Shown piece by piece: positions 30,705 through 39,481 of a DNA stretch of 41,273 nucleotides. The stretch spans positions 1-41,273 of the forward strand of contig JALXCB010000154.1 of the NCBI GenBank assembly GCA_026991225.1, given 5' to 3'. How positions within the stretch are numbered: the first letter of the stretch is position 1; each line of letters begins with the position of its first letter. The translations under genes and the position numbers were made by a program. The notes beneath the pieces are model-generated. The model was not told the DNA's origin. It was given only the letters and a program-made list of their open reading frames with translations, and did no database searches. The stretch is from Anaerolineae bacterium. Lineage in GTDB: Bacteria; Chloroflexota; Anaerolineae; J102.

Positions 30705-33152
30705 TCACGATCCGGCCATCTCCCGCAGCTCCACCGGAATGCTGATCACCAGGCGGTCGCCATCCAGGGCTTCGACGATGAGCCCGCGGATGCGCAGCCT
30801 GCCCATGGGCGTCTGCGGTTCGTGGTATTCCCAATAGGGCGAGTCGATGAAGTCGTTTCCATACGCGTCATTGAACGCATCCCAATCCATGACGCCGCCC
30901 TGGGCGAGCGCGTCTGAGAAGGCTTTGCGTTCGTAGGGCGTCAGGGAATCCAGCAAGCGCTCCAACGTCTCGGGCTGCTTCATGCGCGCCACCAACAGGT
31001 CCAGCAGCTCTTGCTTGCGCAATTGCGACCATCCTCCCTCGGGCGCGATATGCCAGCCCATGGCCTTGAGTTGATCTTTGGTGTAGACGCCCAGGGCTTC
31101 GGCCACGGTGGGGTGGGGGTTGGTCAGTTTTTTCTGCTGGCGTTTTCGATAACGCAGGGCGTCTTTCTTCCACATTTTTCGAAGTTGGGCTTTTTCTTCG
31201 AGACTCCAATCCGAGAAATACATGCGCTCTAGCCGGTCCAGCTCTCGCTGCGCCAGGATGTGTTCCGGATAGGCCTCCAGGGCGCGCTGGAGCAAGGCCT
31301 CCGCCCGCACATATTCGGCTTTTTCGATGAGGATGCGAGCCTGCGCGGAGGCCAGTGCGGCGACTTCGGAGGGATGATAATCGGACCGATGGGCGACGGG
31401 CTCTAAGACCACTTCCGCCTTATCGATTCGCCCTTCTTCCAGAAAGATCTGGGCCAGATTGGTGCGCGCGAAAAGATAGTCAGGATCGATTTCAAGCGCT
31501 TTGTTGAGCAACGCCTTTGCTTCATGAACGCGGCCTTCCTGCATGGCGAAGGTCGCCAGGTTGTTGTAGGCTTCTTTCACCTGGGGATTGTGTTCCAACG
31601 CGCGCTGGAACGCTTCCCGCGCGTCATCATGACGCCCTTCTTCGAGGGCTTTGTACCCCTCTTCCAGGAGATCGAAAACGACGATGTCATATTGTTGGAA
31701 ATGAGCTGGATCGAGGATCGTTTCGCGGACTTCCAGGGACTTCACGCCCTCGTCGTCCCAGAACTGGATGGTTGTTCCAGGCGGGAAGACGCCCGCTTCT
31801 ACCAGGATTTGCAGAGCGTACAAGCGATCCTCTTTGCTTCCTTTCCGTCCCAAAGCGAATTCCTTCAGGATGGCGTGGGCTTCGGGCGTGCCCAACCCCT
31901 CCAGCATGAATAAAACCTCATCCGGGGCTTCGAATTCCTCCAACGTCTGTTTCAGCGCCACGTAGATTCCGGGAAACTGGTCGGTGATCGCCAGGATTTG
32001 CGCTTGTACATCCTCGGGGCGGTTAGAGCTCATCTTCTCGTCGATGAGCTGGGAAAGGGTTTCCAGGGGCTGAAGGGGCGTCATTTCGGCGGGGCTGAAA
32101 TAGGGATACCGATCCATCAACCCGGGGCCGGGACGTCCTTGTTTGACCATGTCCAGGAAAGCATGTGCGCGAGGTATGGCGGCCCTTAGCTCTCGGAACC
32201 AACCCATAGCTTCGCTGCGTTTGCCCGAATTAGCCGAGGCTACGGCCAGGAAGAATGTGGCCCGATCCATCAACTCAAGGGACAGATCAAGGGTGTCCAT
32301 CACAGGGGAAAGCAGATCGTACACCGCTTCATCCTCTTCCATCACCGCGGCCGCCTCCGCCTTTTTCAGCCGCCCCTCATCCGTTTCAGGCGCCAGTGGT
32401 TTCAATCGCTCCCACATGGCTTTTGCTGCTTCCTCCTGGCCCGTCCAGGCCAGGAAGCGCACCAGATTGGACAGGGCGAAGATGTTGTCGGGGGCCGTTT
32501 CCAGCACGCGATAAGAGGTTTCAATGGCCTGCCGCCATGCGCCGGTCAGGAAATAAGCGGAGGCCAGGTTGTTCAAAGCGGGGGGATAATCCTCTCCCAG
32601 ATGGCGCAACGCTTCCTGGGCGAAAGAAATCGATTCTTCCAACCGGCCCATCGCCAGAAGCAATCGGCCTCGATGGAAAGCAGTCAACCCCTTTTTGGCT
32701 TCATCGTAAGGGATGCCCCTGCGTTCTCCGATGGTTTTGATGTCTTCTTCCCAACCACGCATCTCCGTCAGGATATCTTCCGGCACAGACTCTCTGTCCA
32801 GGCTTCTCGCCTTCTCATAAAGGGGCAGGGCCAGCACATGGTTTCCGGTCAGCGCATACAACGATCCCAACATGCCCAACAGAGCGGGCTCCTGTTCGAT
32901 GGCGGCGGCCTTTTCCAGGAAGGTGATGGCCATAAAGGGCGCGCCGCGTTCCATGTACGCCAGGCCCAGGAAGACGTAGAGTTGGGCGTTGCGCGGCTCC
33001 TTCTCGGCCCAGGGGGTGAGCAGGTCGATCACTTCATCGAATCGGCCTTGTTGTGCAAGTTGGGCGGCGCGTTCCAGATCGTTTGACAACCCGGAATGAG
33101 CGTGATCTCGTCGGCGACCGAAGAATCTCCGTTTTTTCTTTTTTCGTTTCAT
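30705..33152 (-). CDS. Large TPR protein with unusual C-terminal domain
   Basis: The 815-residue protein starts with a very basic tail (MKRKKKKRRFFGRRR) and then carries many tetratricopeptide-like helix pairs (such as ALYVFLGLAY-type NAQLYVFLGLAYMERG, KEAYNNLATFAMQEGRVHEA, DYLFARTNLAQIFLEEGRID). The last 170 residues are not TPR: a SAP/Rho-N-like segment (VYTKDQLKAMGWHIAPEGG, RKQELLDLLVARM) and a winged-helix-like end. TPRs bind proteins; the basic tail and SAP-like segment hint at nucleic acid contact. Function unknown. It is divergent in style from typical secreted TPR proteins as no signal peptide is present. Confidence 0.8.
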   Translation of the reverse strand: MKRKKKKRRFFGRRRDHAHSGLSNDLERAAQLAQQGRFDEVIDLLTPWAEKEPRNAQLYVFLGLAYMERGAPFMAITFLEKAAAIEQEPALLGMLGSLYALTGNHVLALPLYEKARSLDRESVPEDILTEMRGWEEDIKTIGERRGIPYDEAKKGLTAFHRGRLLLAMGRLEESISFAQEALRHLGEDYPPALNNLASAYFLTGAWRQAIETSYRVLETAPDNIFALSNLVRFLAWTGQEEAAKAMWERLKPLAPETDEGRLKKAEAAAVMEEDEAVYDLLSPVMDTLDLSLELMDRATFFLAVASANSGKRSEAMGWFRELRAAIPRAHAFLDMVKQGRPGPGLMDRYPYFSPAEMTPLQPLETLSQLIDEKMSSNRPEDVQAQILAITDQFPGIYVALKQTLEEFEAPDEVLFMLEGLGTPEAHAILKEFALGRKGSKEDRLYALQILVEAGVFPPGTTIQFWDDEGVKSLEVRETILDPAHFQQYDIVVFDLLEEGYKALEEGRHDDAREAFQRALEHNPQVKEAYNNLATFAMQEGRVHEAKALLNKALEIDPDYLFARTNLAQIFLEEGRIDKAEVVLEPVAHRSDYHPSEVAALASAQARILIEKAEYVRAEALLQRALEAYPEHILAQRELDRLERMYFSDWSLEEKAQLRKMWKKDALRYRKRQQKKLTNPHPTVAEALGVYTKDQLKAMGWHIAPEGGWSQLRKQELLDLLVARMKQPETLERLLDSLTPYERKAFSDALAQGGVMDWDAFNDAYGNDFIDSPYWEYHEPQTPMGRLRIRGLIVEALDGDRLVISIPVELREMAGS

Positions 33153-33223
33153 GGTGACAGCAGTTTGTTGAGGAGGTCAAGGGCGGGACGCTCCTGGTTT
33201 CTTGTCACCGCCGCGTGTGGTTA

Positions 33224-33490
33224 TCAGCGAGCGCTCAGCTTCTCCACGATGTTGATATAGCGCTGCATGGCCACTTCCTTGGGCATGCCTTTGAGCTTCT
33301 TCCAGGCGTCGTACTTGGCCCGGCCCGCGAAGTCGGTGAATCCGGGCCGTTTGCCCTGGACGTCGCCCGCGATGGCCTGTTTGTAGTAGGCGTAGAGCTT
33401 GAGCAGGGTGTCGTTATCCGGGCGAGAGGGCAGGTTGAGGGCGTCCTTGGCCGCTTGATCGAATCGGGCTTGCAGGTCCTCTTGGGTCAC
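33224..33490 (-). CDS. Acyl-CoA-binding protein
   Basis: The 88-residue protein matches the classical four-helix ACBP: LLKLYAYYKQAIAGDVQGKR, then KYDAWKKLKGMPKEVAMQRY and a final YINIVEKL. These hold the residues that contact the CoA phosphates and acyl chain in eukaryotic ACBP. It would bind and buffer long-chain acyl-CoA in the cytoplasm. It lies 70 bp upstream of the TPR gene on the same strand. ACBPs are uncommon in bacteria. The identification is firm. Confidence 0.93.
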   Translation of the reverse strand: MTQEDLQARFDQAAKDALNLPSRPDNDTLLKLYAYYKQAIAGDVQGKRPGFTDFAGRAKYDAWKKLKGMPKEVAMQRYINIVEKLSAR

Positions 33491-33530
33491 GGTGTGCCTC
33501 CTGGGAAAGTGTGGGCGAGAGCGATGATCT

Positions 33531-33777
33531 TAAACTGAAAGCAAATTGAAACCAAGGCTTTTGGTTTGCATTGGATCATCCATGAAAGGCGATTCTCTGG
33601 CCGCGCTGCCGCCCGCAGGTGAACCTGCGGGCTAAAAACGACGCCCCATGAATGGGGCTACGGTGCATGTCGCGCGCCGCAGGAAGCCGGGTTCACCCGG
33701 CGTCCTTTCGTAGCCCGGAGCTTCAGCTCCGGGTGGCCGAGGCCGAAAACGCCTGATTTCAAAATGCGTTTAGTTTA
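33531..33777. mobile_element. 247-bp MITE with REP-type hairpin core, copy 3
   Basis: Same length and, by eye, identical to 8833-9079 except two substitutions (in GGCGTCCTTTCG and GAAAACGCCTG). Ends extend by one base to TTAAACT / AGTTTAA. The near identity means recent movement or gene conversion. Confidence 0.85.
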
Positions 33778-33827
33778 ACTTAGCCTATCCCGCCCGATTT
33801 GTCAATCCGATTTTCGGTGCGGAGACT

Positions 33828-34032
33828 GTATCAATTTAGTCGGTGCAACCATGTTTGGCGCCTTGCCCCGCCGACTCGAAGTCGGGGCTAGGGGCCTTTG
33901 GCCGCCTGTCTGCCTGCGCAGACAGGTCCAGCCGGGCGAAAACATGTCCCCGCAGGGGGACATGCGGCGTTACGCCCTCAGACCTGAATTCATTCGGCGT
34001 TTGGAAAATGGAACGACCGACTAAACTGTTAC
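33828..34032. repeat. Inverted-repeat element (TTTAGTCGGT ends)
   Basis: GTATCAATTTAGTCGGT on the left and ACCGACTAAACTGTTAC on the right are inverted with two mismatches. Inside are hairpins CCGACTCGAAGTCGG, CTGTCTGCCTGCGCAGACAG and ATGTCCCCGCAGGGGGACAT. No ORF. The right end overlaps the next element. Confidence 0.65.
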
Positions 34033-34267
34033 AGCTGACTGACTGACAAAACGTTGCATATGCGTTTTCCGTGTCCTTTTGCCCCCTCCCCAGCCCTTCC
34101 CCGAAACTCGCTCCGCTCGTTTTCAGGGGAGGGAGCACATGGTCTCTTGGGGAAAGTTTTGCAGAACCGGATGGCCTCCCCCTGAGCGCAGCTCGGGGGG
34201 AGGTTGGAGGGGGGCCATGCGACCGAAGGAAAAGACCACAGACTTTTGTCAGTCAACCAGCTGTTAC
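34028..34267. repeat. Inverted-repeat element (GTTACAGCTG ends)
   Basis: GTTACAGCTGACTGACTGAC on the left and GTCAGTCAACCAGCTGTTAC on the right are inverted over about 24 bases. The interior contains CCCTCCCC/GGGGAGGG arms. The right end abuts the rarD remnant. Confidence 0.65.
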
Positions 34268-34538
34268 AGTGTTTTCGGCGCGGTCGGCTGCGCCCGCACG
34301 TTGTCGATGATGAACAGGATCACGGTCAGCCAGATGATGGAAAATCCGATGAAACGCCCGAGATCGAAAGGTTCGCGGTAGAGAAACACGCCAATGAGAA
34401 ATTGCATGAGGGTGAGGATGCGATGGAGGATGATCTCCCCGGCCGGGACATCCTGCAATTGCTTCCAGTAGATGGGGAACAGCCCCACAGCACGTAGGCG
34501 GCGATGGCGTAAAGGTATCCGCGAGTCATGAAAGCCAT
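34264..34538 (-). pseudogene. rarD: Remnant of an EamA-family transporter (RarD-like)
   Basis: The start MTRGYLYAIAAYVLWG (34529) and, one frame over, LFPIYWKQLQDVPAGEIILHR match the N-terminus of RarD. The frame then runs directly into TLMQFLIGVFLYREPFDLGR and IGFSIIWLTVILFI, the C-terminus of the same family. A one-base deletion after VLWG and a large internal deletion (about 200 codons) have destroyed the gene. Flanking inverted-repeat elements may have promoted the deletion. Confidence 0.75.
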
Positions 34539-34608
34539 TGCGCTACAGAAGAAAGCAGGAGAGGAATTTTCGGTGACGCCAAAGGCTTTTGCTCCTCTCC
34601 TCGCGCTC

Positions 34609-34617
34609 TGTTACAAT
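34609..34617 (+). promoter_or_regulatory. Candidate extended -10 box
   Basis: TGTTACAAT fits TGn-TAnAAT. The next gene downstream, the glycosyltransferase, is 350 bp away behind repeats. Weak. Confidence 0.25.
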
Positions 34618-34675
34618 CCGAAGACAGACGACACGAGCAACAGCTCGCCAATGCGGATGAAAATGGTGGGCTATG

Positions 34676-34790
34676 TAGCCCAGGAACCCAGGAAACCCGT
34701 AAACCAGGAAACCGGGGAAACCGGGCCGATTCGCTCACCCACCCACCCGATCTACTGGTTTACCGTTTTACCGGTTTCCCGGTCTACCAA
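34676..34790. repeat. Octamer-word inverted repeat (CCAGGAAA type), copy 3
   Basis: CCCAGGAACCCAGGAAACCC words return as TTTACCGTTTTACCGGTTTC after a short spacer. It is the longest copy of the three. Confidence 0.8.
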
Positions 34791-34963
34791 CTCTATTTTC
34801 ATAGCAGGCGCCACGCGCGGCGGCGCGCCGATACCGATGAAAATGAGAACGCAGATGACGTAGATGCAACGCTGATTTCCGCAGATAATCTTTAGTCTTC
34901 AGTCTTTTTTCTTCGTGCCTTCGCTTTCCTTCGCGCCTTCGTGGCTCTATTTTCATAGCAGGC
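34791..34963. repeat. Composite element bounded by a 19-bp direct repeat
   Basis: CTCTATTTTCATAGCAGGC occurs exactly at 34791-34809 and 34945-34963. Between them are the GCGCGGCGGCGCGCCGATACCG block, CGCAGATGA words, AGTCTTCAGTCTT words and CCTTCGCGCC words, so several word families are stacked. The glycosyltransferase start follows 7 bp later. Confidence 0.75.
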
Positions 34964-34969
34964 TTTCCC

Positions 34970-36250
34970 ATGCCCGAACCCACCTCATCCCCCCTCATCC
35001 AGCAGATCGCCGCCGACGCGCCCGCACAGCTCGACCTGACCATCGAAGCCCACTTGCAGCAGGCGACCCAGGCCGCAGACCAGCTCCGGGCCGAATTCCC
35101 CTCCCTGGCCGACCTGACCGCGCTGGAAATCGCCCTGGCCGCAAAGAAAGACCGCTGGCCCCTGCTCCTCCATCTCGCGGTCAAACTGGCCAAATCCAAA
35201 CAGATCCTCTCCGACATCCGCCAACCTGTTCATATCTCCGTGGTCTTCGCGGTCTACAAGGAGCACATCCGCATCCTCACCAAAGAGGAGCATCCCCTGG
35301 GCGAGAACTTCCTCATGCGCAAGATCGGCCAGTTGAACTGGCTGATGGGGGAGTTCCCCAACTTCGGTTGGAATATGCTGGTGGTGGATGACGGATGCCC
35401 GGAGGGCAGCGGGCGCATTGCCCAGCAGATTCTGGACGAGAAATATGACGGCGACAACGTGCGCGTCCTCTTCCTGCAGGACGCCATCGACCAGGGCCTG
35501 CCCGTGACCCGGCCCATGACCGGCACGAACGACAGTCGCAAGGGCGGCAGCATCGAGTATGGCATGTGGGTGGCCGCGCAGCAGGACCTTCCCAACCACA
35601 TCATCCTCTTCACCGACGCGGACCTCTCCACCCATCTGGGCCAGACGGGCCTGCTGGTAGGGCCCATTATGGTGGATGGTGCGGACGCGGCCATCGGCTC
35701 CCGCCGCGAGCCCGAATCCATCGTCATCAAGACGGGCACGCGCAACCTGCGGGGCAAGCTCTTCATCTACCTGTGGAAGCGGGTGATCACGAACCTGACC
35801 GAGATCGTGGACACCCAGGCCGGGTTCAAGGCCTTTCGGGCGGACGTGGTGCGGGACATCGTCGAGGACATGCTGGAAAAGCAGTTCGCCTTCGATATCG
35901 AACTGCTGGTGAAAACCCAGCTTCGCCGCTCGGGCAGCATCGTCAAGATCCCCATCGCCTGGATCGACAGCGACGCCCTCTCCACCACCACCGATCTCCA
36001 GCCCTACCTGGGGATGCTCAAGAGCATGGTGGCCATGTACCGCCGCTATCTGCCCACCAACCCCCAATCGGACGCGTTCGCCGAGTTCATCGAGTCGTTG
36101 GACGAGGACCAATGGCAGACCCTGGTGGCCCATGTGCCCGAGCCCATCGCCGCCCGCGAGCCCTACACCTTCAGCGACTTCGACGCCGTGACCGTGGACG
36201 ACTTCCGGGCGATTTTGATGGGCAAATCAGGGAACGCTGATGAACGCTGA
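34970..36250 (+). CDS. Family 2 glycosyltransferase
   Basis: The 426-residue protein has a helical N-terminus of about 85 residues, then a GT-A fold: HISVVFAVYKEH, LVVDDGCPEGSG (nucleotide-sugar binding), HIILFTDADLSTHLG (DxD-like) and a dolichol-phosphate-sugar-synthase-like IGSRREPES and TQAGFKAFRADVV. It has no membrane helices. The sugar and acceptor are unknown. The UDP-glucose pyrophosphorylase gene follows, consistent with UDP-glucose as donor. The final residues (KSGNADER) and TGA stop come from a CGCTGATGAA repeat at 36230. Confidence 0.87.
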   Translation: MPEPTSSPLIQQIAADAPAQLDLTIEAHLQQATQAADQLRAEFPSLADLTALEIALAAKKDRWPLLLHLAVKLAKSKQILSDIRQPVHISVVFAVYKEHIRILTKEEHPLGENFLMRKIGQLNWLMGEFPNFGWNMLVVDDGCPEGSGRIAQQILDEKYDGDNVRVLFLQDAIDQGLPVTRPMTGTNDSRKGGSIEYGMWVAAQQDLPNHIILFTDADLSTHLGQTGLLVGPIMVDGADAAIGSRREPESIVIKTGTRNLRGKLFIYLWKRVITNLTEIVDTQAGFKAFRADVVRDIVEDMLEKQFAFDIELLVKTQLRRSGSIVKIPIAWIDSDALSTTTDLQPYLGMLKSMVAMYRRYLPTNPQSDAFAEFIESLDEDQWQTLVAHVPEPIAAREPYTFSDFDAVTVDDFRAILMGKSGNADER

Positions 36251-36340
36251 TGAACGCTGATGCGACGCAGATTTTGCAGATGATTTGCAAAGATCTTTCA
36301 TTTGCGTTCATCCGTTTCAATCTGCGTTATCTGCGTTCCC
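36230..36340. repeat. CGCAGATGA-word inverted repeat with GGGAACGC ends
   Basis: Begins GGGAACGCTGATGAACGCTG and ends ATCTGCGTTATCTGCGTTCCC, so the outer ends are inverted. The first bases are translated as the tail of the glycosyltransferase. Confidence 0.8.
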
Positions 36341-36369
36341 CCAATTCTTAGGAAAACAGGCAAACAACC

Positions 36370-37809
36370 ATGAACGATCTCGATACACGCTTCGCCCCCT
36401 TTGAGGCCCGGATGCGTGCCGAGGGCCTGCCCGACCTCTTCATCCGCACCTTCCGTCACTACTACGCTCAACTGCTCACGGGCGAGACCGGCCTCATCCC
36501 CGAAGCCGATATCGAGCCCGTGCGCGACCTGCCCGATGCGGAGCAACTGGACGCGCACTATGCCGACGTGGGGCGGGCGCACCGCGACAAAATCGTCTTC
36601 ATCAAGCTCAACGGCGGCCTGGGCACCAGCATGGGCCTGCAAAAGGCCAAATCCCTCCTGCCCGTCAAAAACGGCCTCACCTTCCTCGATATCATCGCCC
36701 GCCACGCCCTGCACCACGGCATCCGCCTGGTGCTCATGAACAGCTTCAACACCCGGGCCGATTCCCTGGCCCTGCTGAAGCGCTATCCCGACCTGTGGGG
36801 CGACATCCCCCTGGACTTCCTCCAGCACAAGGCCCCCAAGGTGCGGCAGGATACGCTGGAGCCCGTGTCCTGGCCCGCCAACCCGGCGCTGGAATGGGCT
36901 CCGCCCGGCCACGGCGACATCTACACGGCCCTGGTCACCAGCGGCATGTTGCAAACCCTGCTGGACCATGGCATCGAGTACGCGTTCGTCTCCAATTCGG
37001 ACAACCTGGGCGCGGCCTTGGACGATGCCATCTTCGGCTATTTCATCGAACAGCGCCTGCCCTTCATGATGGAGGTGGCGGACCGCACGCCCGCAGACCG
37101 CAAGGGCGGGCATCTGGCCCGACGCCGTTCCGACGGCCAGCTCATCCTGCGGGAATCAGCCCAGTGCCCCGAGGAGGACGCGGCCGCGTTCCAGGACGTC
37201 TCCCGCCATCGTTACTTCAACACGAACAACCTCTGGTATCACCTGCCCTCCATCCAGCGGGCGTTGGAAGAACGGGAGGGCATTTTGGGCCTGCCGCTGA
37301 TCGTGAACAAAAAGACGGTGGACCCGCGCGATCCCGACTCCATCCCCGTCTACCAACTGGAGACGGCCATGGGCTCGGCCATCGCCGTGTTCCAGGGCGC
37401 TCAGGCCCTGCGCGTCCCCCGCAGCCGTTTCTCTCCGGTTAAGACCACCAACGAACTCCTGGCCGTCCGCTCCGACGCCTTCCTCCTCACCGACGACTAC
37501 CGGGTGACCCTGCACCCCGAGCGGCGGGGCCGGGCCGTGGTGGTGGACCTGGACAAGCGCTATTACAAGCTCATCGACGAGTTCGACAAGCGCTTTCCCG
37601 ACGGCCCGCCCTCCCTGCTGCATTGCGACAAGCTCGTGGTGCGGGGCGACGTGGTCTTCGTCGGAGATGGGAAGCTGGTCTTCCACGGCGAGGTGGAGAT
37701 CGTCAACGAGGACCCCGATCCCTACCTTTTCGACGAAGAGCAGGCTGAGCTCTATCTGGGCCATGAGCATGACCACGATCATGACCACGGGCTCTTCCTG
37801 GACGCGTGA
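36370..37809 (+). CDS. UTP-glucose-1-phosphate uridylyltransferase (UGP2-like UDPGP family)
   Basis: The 479-residue protein has the UDPGP family nucleotide motif IKLNGGLGTSMGLQKAKSLL, LMNSFNTRADS, PGHGDIYTAL and the metal-site YAFVSNSDNLGA. This is the long eukaryote-like family, not bacterial GalU. It makes UDP-glucose from UTP and glucose-1-phosphate. The C-terminus ends in a His/Asp run (GHEHDHDHDHG) that could bind metal. It follows the glycosyltransferase after a 119-bp repeat-filled gap. Confidence 0.93.
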   Translation: MNDLDTRFAPFEARMRAEGLPDLFIRTFRHYYAQLLTGETGLIPEADIEPVRDLPDAEQLDAHYADVGRAHRDKIVFIKLNGGLGTSMGLQKAKSLLPVKNGLTFLDIIARHALHHGIRLVLMNSFNTRADSLALLKRYPDLWGDIPLDFLQHKAPKVRQDTLEPVSWPANPALEWAPPGHGDIYTALVTSGMLQTLLDHGIEYAFVSNSDNLGAALDDAIFGYFIEQRLPFMMEVADRTPADRKGGHLARRRSDGQLILRESAQCPEEDAAAFQDVSRHRYFNTNNLWYHLPSIQRALEEREGILGLPLIVNKKTVDPRDPDSIPVYQLETAMGSAIAVFQGAQALRVPRSRFSPVKTTNELLAVRSDAFLLTDDYRVTLHPERRGRAVVVDLDKRYYKLIDEFDKRFPDGPPSLLHCDKLVVRGDVVFVGDGKLVFHGEVEIVNEDPDPYLFDEEQAELYLGHEHDHDHDHGLFLDA

Positions 37810-37836
37810 GGAGAGGGATGCGGGTTGGATGAAATA

Positions 37837-38041
37837 GGGTGCGTCCCAAATTATTGGCGCGTTGCGCCAGGCGCCCCGGAGGTGAACTCCGGGCTAGAAG
37901 CGACGCCCCCATAAGGGGGGCTTTCAGGCTGGCGCGTGTCAAAAAGCCGGGTTCACCCGGCGTTGTTTTGTAGCCCGGCGCTTCAGCGCACGGCAGAATT
38001 CCTGATGACAACGCGATTTGCCAAAAATTTAGGACGCACCC
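37837..38041. mobile_element. MITE with the same hairpin core but different ends
   Basis: Inverted ends GGGTGCGTCCCAAATTATTG and CAAAAATTTAGGACGCACCC bound a 205-bp element. The core contains CCCGGAGGTGAACTCCGGG, a GCCCCCATAAGGGGGGC hairpin, GCCGGGTTCACCCGGC and GTAGCCCGGCGCTTCAGCG, matching the elements at 2020, 8833 and 33531. Flanks GATGAAATA and GATGAAATG suggest an 8-bp target duplication. Confidence 0.8.
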
Positions 38042-38114
38042 GATGAAATGAAGTTGTTGGATTGTGATTGGAATGAGTGATACAATGCCGTTACTTTCTA
38101 TTGTTTTTCTTTGC

Positions 38115-39471
38115 TTCTGACGGATTCTGTGGATCGAGGCGAAATGAGGCAAAATTGGCAGAAAATCGCCAGGAGAACTGCCAATTATGCCTCAACGAAA
38201 TCATAGCACAGAACGCCGTCAGGTCATGAAAATCAATAAGCGGGTTGTTTTGCCTATATCACTGGCCGAATACAAGCCGCTCATCTCAGATAGCAAAGGC
38301 TCTCGAGAGAAACTGGATAGCATGATAGCGACCTACCCTGAGTTGTTTCCGGAAGGCATCGAGGGAGGCTACGTACTCCACGACATCTTGCCAGCATCCG
38401 CAAAAATGCCGGAGGTGCGGTTTCGTCGCATCAAGTTGAAGGAAAAGGATGCGCAAGGCAACGACATCATTCTCACCATTGCATCCAGTGAGGTGGTCCC
38501 TTACATGAAAGGCTTGACCGATGAGGTGGAGAAAGCTTTATTCCTCCGTCGATTCGGCGTGCCTTTCTGGGCCTTGGCGTATTCTTTGGTCGAGACGAAA
38601 ACTATTGGTATCGTCTGAGCGGCAGCATAGGTCGCTATAGCATCGTAGGTACGACCGTCAAAGATAAAGAGAAGATCCCTGAGCATCTTCTGGCGGATGA
38701 GAAGCATGTACGACTCAATGGCTCAAAAGCTTATATCGCCACTACTGTGGATGAGGATTGCGTTCTCGGCGCTTCTTTGGCATTGAAGGCTGATGAGGAA
38801 GCCCTGACCGCAGCGTATGGTGTTTTTCAAGCCGAAGCCAGGCCGTTACAAGCAGATTACCAGCCTAAAACCGTCAATACGGATGGATGGGCAGCCACGC
38901 AGAAGGCGTGGCGCACTCTCTTTCCCATGATTGTTATCTTCCATCGCTTCTTGCATGCTTTTTTGAAAATCCGCAATCGCACCAAACGCTTCAAGGAACT
39001 CTATCCGCAAATCGTCCAACAGGTTTGGGCCATCTATCATGCCGAAACGCCGGATTTATTCCGCCAGCGAGCGAAAGACCTCTGGACTTGGTCCCAACAA
39101 CACCTGACGGGAGATGCTTTGGCGGCGGTGCAAAAGCTCTATGCCAAAACCGATGTCTTCCTCCTGGCTTTCGATTTTCCTGACGCCTATCGCACGAGCA
39201 ACATGATTGATCGCCACATGGAACCAATGGCTCGCTGGGTTGCCAGCACGCGCTTCCTTCATGGCCATTGGGCCGCAGCCGAGCTCCAAATCCGCGCCTG
39301 GGCCATCATCCATAACTTCGGCCCTTATTCTCCGCGAGCACGACGCCAGCAAGAAGCATCTTCGCCTGCTCACAAGCTCAATGGCTTTGTCTATTATGAA
39401 AATTGGCTACATAACCTCCTCACATCGACTTCCTGTGCTGGGATGACTCCCCTCCACAGAATCCGACAGAA
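38115..39471 (+). mobile_element. Insertion sequence with 19-bp inverted ends
   Basis: TTCTGACGGATTCTGTGGA (38115) and TCCACAGAATCCGACAGAA (39453-39471) are inverted with one mismatch. The pair may extend two or three bases outward. A frameshifted transposase fills the element. No clear target duplication was seen. The right end is 6 bp from the fdhD start. Confidence 0.85.
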
Positions 39472-39481
39472 CCAGCTATGA
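38187..39481 (+). pseudogene. Transposase, DDE-type, frameshifted
   Basis: The N-terminal part (frame of 38187) runs to LFLRRFGVPFWALAY; the protein-like sequence then continues one frame back as FFGRDENYWYRLSGSIGRYS and on to SPAHKLNGFVYYENWLHNLL in the 38747 frame. The join is near 38583 (TATTCTTTGG). NTDGW and the later AAELQIRAW contain candidate acidic catalytic residues. Either a one-base loss has inactivated it or a -1 frameshift makes the full protein of about 430 residues. The IS family was not assigned. The stop TGA lies outside the right inverted repeat and overlaps the fdhD ATG. Confidence 0.75.
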
